NCBI RefSeq assembly: GCF_029889905.1
Contig: NZ_JARANZ010000003.1
Location: 1 to 64,000 of the forward strand
Length of the DNA stretch: 64,000 nucleotides
Source: Chromohalobacter sp. 11-W
Lineage (GTDB): Bacteria; Pseudomonadota; Gammaproteobacteria; Pseudomonadales; Halomonadaceae
Reading direction: 5' to 3'
Made by a program: the position numbers and the translations under genes. Within the stretch, counting starts at the first letter, position 1, and the number at the start of each line of letters is the position of its first letter. Positions 62,506 through 64,000 of this stretch are shown here, one piece after another. The notes beneath the pieces were generated by a model, which was not told the DNA's origin, searched no databases, and was given only the letters and a program-made list of their open reading frames with translations.

Positions 62506-64000
62506 TCACTGTCTCCTTCATCGTTCTGACGTTGCTCGCCACCACCGTCATCGTTGCCATTCTGGAAACGCTTCTCGATGAAGGCCTTGAGCGTCTGCTG
62601 CGACTCGCTGATATCCGGCAGCTCGGGCCGAATGGTCTTGTCACGCAGCGACTCGAGACGCTCGAGGGAATTTTTCACCGCATCGCGCTCGGTGTCGTAG
62701 TAGCGATCGATCAGCGTAATCGCCTTGTCGAGGCTGGCTTGGTAAAGCTTGGGCTCGGTCTTGAGCAAAGCCAATTGAGCCTGCTCGAGCAAGAGACGCA
62801 CGTTCTGGCGCAGGTAGGACTCCTGCTCGGGCGTCACCAAGGCCTCCAGCGCTTCATCGTGACGGCGTATGACGACGAGATCCTTGAGCTCGCCGCCCAG
62901 GCGAGAGAGCTGTTGTTGCCAGCCACCCTCGAGCGAGGAATCGTCGTCGTTGTGAGCAGCCATTTCTTCCACATCCTGCTTGAGTGGCAGCCCCGCCAGT
63001 TGTTCCTGCTGCGCCATCAACGCCAGATACAGCCCGGTGCGATCCACCGTGGGCACCGAATCAAGCGCCGCCAGCTCGGACTGAATCGCCCGGCGCACCG
63101 GAATCAAGGCCGGGTTGTCGGCATCGGTCAAACGCTCATCAGCGGCCTTGAGCAATGCCTTGGCGCCCTTGACGTCTCGCTCGAGCTGCAAGCGCTGGTT
63201 GGCCAGGCGCAGCAGATACTCGGCCTCGGCGTGCAACCACTCGCGCGGGTCGGCCTCCTGCTCGTCGGCCAGCTCGGCGAGTACCTTGTCGAGATTTTTG
63301 TCGATGTCTTGACGATAGTCCTGAAAATCGCCTTTAAGCGATTCGAACGCTTGCTGCCGCTGGTCGAGACGCTCGCGCAACGTGGCGAGGGTCTGCGCGT
63401 TCTCATCGCTGGCGCTGGCCAGTTCGGCCTGTTGCGTCTGCAGGCGTTTCCAGCCGTATCCCAGCCCCAGCGCCACGACGATGGCTACGATCACGGCGAT
63501 GATCAGCGCCACGATGGCCAAGCCACGCCCGTTGCCACCGCCGCCACCGTGCGACGCTTGAGTGGAGGAAGGCGAGGTGCCGTTGCCGGCGCCGCCGGCT
63601 TTACTCGACGTCGTCTTGTCATGCGCGGCCGTCTTGTCGTGCGCGGTAGTGCCCGCCGATGTCCCACCGGCCGACGATGCGCGCGTGCCGCCGGTCCGGG
63701 TCTTGCCCGTGTCCTTGGCCGGGGTGTCCGTCGCTTTTTGCTGGGACTTGGTGCTTTGCTGGGACTTGGTGCTTTGCTGGGACTTGGTGCTCTGTTGGGA
63801 CTTAGCGTCACGCTTGGCGGTGGACGTCGATGCGCCGGCCCCGGACGTCGTTGCGCTCGCCTTGCGCGACGCAGCGTCCGCCTTTTCATCCGTCTTCGGC
63901 GTCGCATCGGAAGAGGTCTGTGACGCCGCGGCGCCGGTCGTCGATGCCTTGGACGACGCGGCGTCCGCCGCCTTGTCCGAGGCACCGCGCGTCTCGTCGG
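62502..64000 (-). CDS. hemX: HemX family protein (partial, N-terminus beyond the window)
   Basis: HemX is a single-pass inner-membrane protein encoded between hemD and hemY; its role in heme synthesis is unclear. The visible 498 codons comprise a low-complexity Ala/Ser/Thr/Lys/Gly-rich cytoplasmic segment of about 160 residues, one transmembrane helix (AIVALIIAVIVAIVVALGLGY, near 63455-63520), a coiled coil, and the conserved periplasmic HemX domain. The frame is open without a stop from 62502 to the edge, so the start lies outside; a TTG at 63521 just before the helix is not believed. Three and a half KSQQST repeats occur at 63735-63803. Confidence 0.88.
   Translation of the reverse strand, partial: DETRGASDKAADAASSKASTTGAAASQTSSDATPKTDEKADAASRKASATTSGAGASTSTAKRDAKSQQSTKSQQSTKSQQSTKSQQKATDTPAKDTGKTRTGGTRASSAGGTSAGTTAHDKTAAHDKTTSSKAGGAGNGTSPSSTQASHGGGGGNGRGLAIVALIIAVIVAIVVALGLGYGWKRLQTQQAELASASDENAQTLATLRERLDQRQQAFESLKGDFQDYRQDIDKNLDKVLAELADEQEADPREWLHAEAEYLLRLANQRLQLERDVKGAKALLKAADERLTDADNPALIPVRRAIQSELAALDSVPTVDRTGLYLALMAQQEQLAGLPLKQDVEEMAAHNDDDSSLEGGWQQQLSRLGGELKDLVVIRRHDEALEALVTPEQESYLRQNVRLLLEQAQLALLKTEPKLYQASLDKAITLIDRYYDTERDAVKNSLERLESLRDKTIRPELPDISESQQTLKAFIEKRFQNGNDDGGGEQRQNDEGDSE

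Noticed and set aside
63503-63985. Arg/Pro-rich 160-codon frame near the right edge
   Set aside because: It is an out-of-frame reading of the low-complexity part of hemX, whose frame is open to the window edge.

Overview
This 64-kb window is a chromosomal segment of a gammaproteobacterium, most probably a member of the Halomonadaceae (Chromohalobacter/Halomonas type). That assignment is inferred from three things: the gene orders match Pseudomonas and other gammaproteobacteria block by block, the DNA is GC-rich with GC-rich third codon positions, and halophile-style osmotic genes are present (a betaine-type binding protein and a large MscS-family channel). No prophage, insertion sequence, CRISPR array or toxin gene island was seen. 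Nearly all of the window is core genome.

Layout. 1-366 holds two tandem leftward promoters of rRNA type, so an rRNA operon probably lies just off the left edge. It is followed by tyrS (TyrZ type), anmK, pilU-pilT, yggS-proC-yggT-metX-metW, sfsA, dksA-gluQ, a CbrB-like sigma54 activator, pcnB-folK, panB-panC, a thiolase and a lone membrane acyltransferase. From 35.7 kb down to 20.1 kb one long leftward series reads rlmE, ftsH, folP, glmM, tpiA, secG, tRNA-Leu, initiator tRNA, rimP, nusA, infB, rbfA, truB, rpsO, pnp. Next come yhbY against greA-carB-carA-dapB, then an accessory insert (DUF2218 protein, iron-type ABC importer, EamA exporter). The heat-shock set dnaJ-dnaK-grpE is divergent from recN. 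The window ends with fur/bamE, rnfH-ratA/smpB-ssrA, a betaine-type binding protein, an MscS-family channel, an NCS2 purine permease, and hemY-hemX, with hemX running off the right edge.

The most interesting locus is the roughly 890-bp space between the cbrB-like gene and pcnB (12982-13872). It has no credible protein gene. It holds a good sigma54 (-24/-12) promoter, about nine A-rich AACAACAA-type tracts (several in the loops of perfect hairpins), and a strong intrinsic terminator. This is the position and build of CrcZ, the Hfq-titrating RNA of Pseudomonas catabolite repression, here in what looks like a different family. The kinase gene cbrA, which sits between gluQ and cbrB in Pseudomonas, is absent; only about 160 bp separate the two genes. 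The receiver domain of the activator has an altered acidic pocket. The same inverted half-sites (TGTTACC ... GGTAACA, 44 or 42 bp apart start to start) occur upstream of the RNA promoter and again upstream of panB, which suggests one regulator acts at both.

Assignments to named families rest on motifs read from the translated sequence and on remembered gene order. No database search was run.
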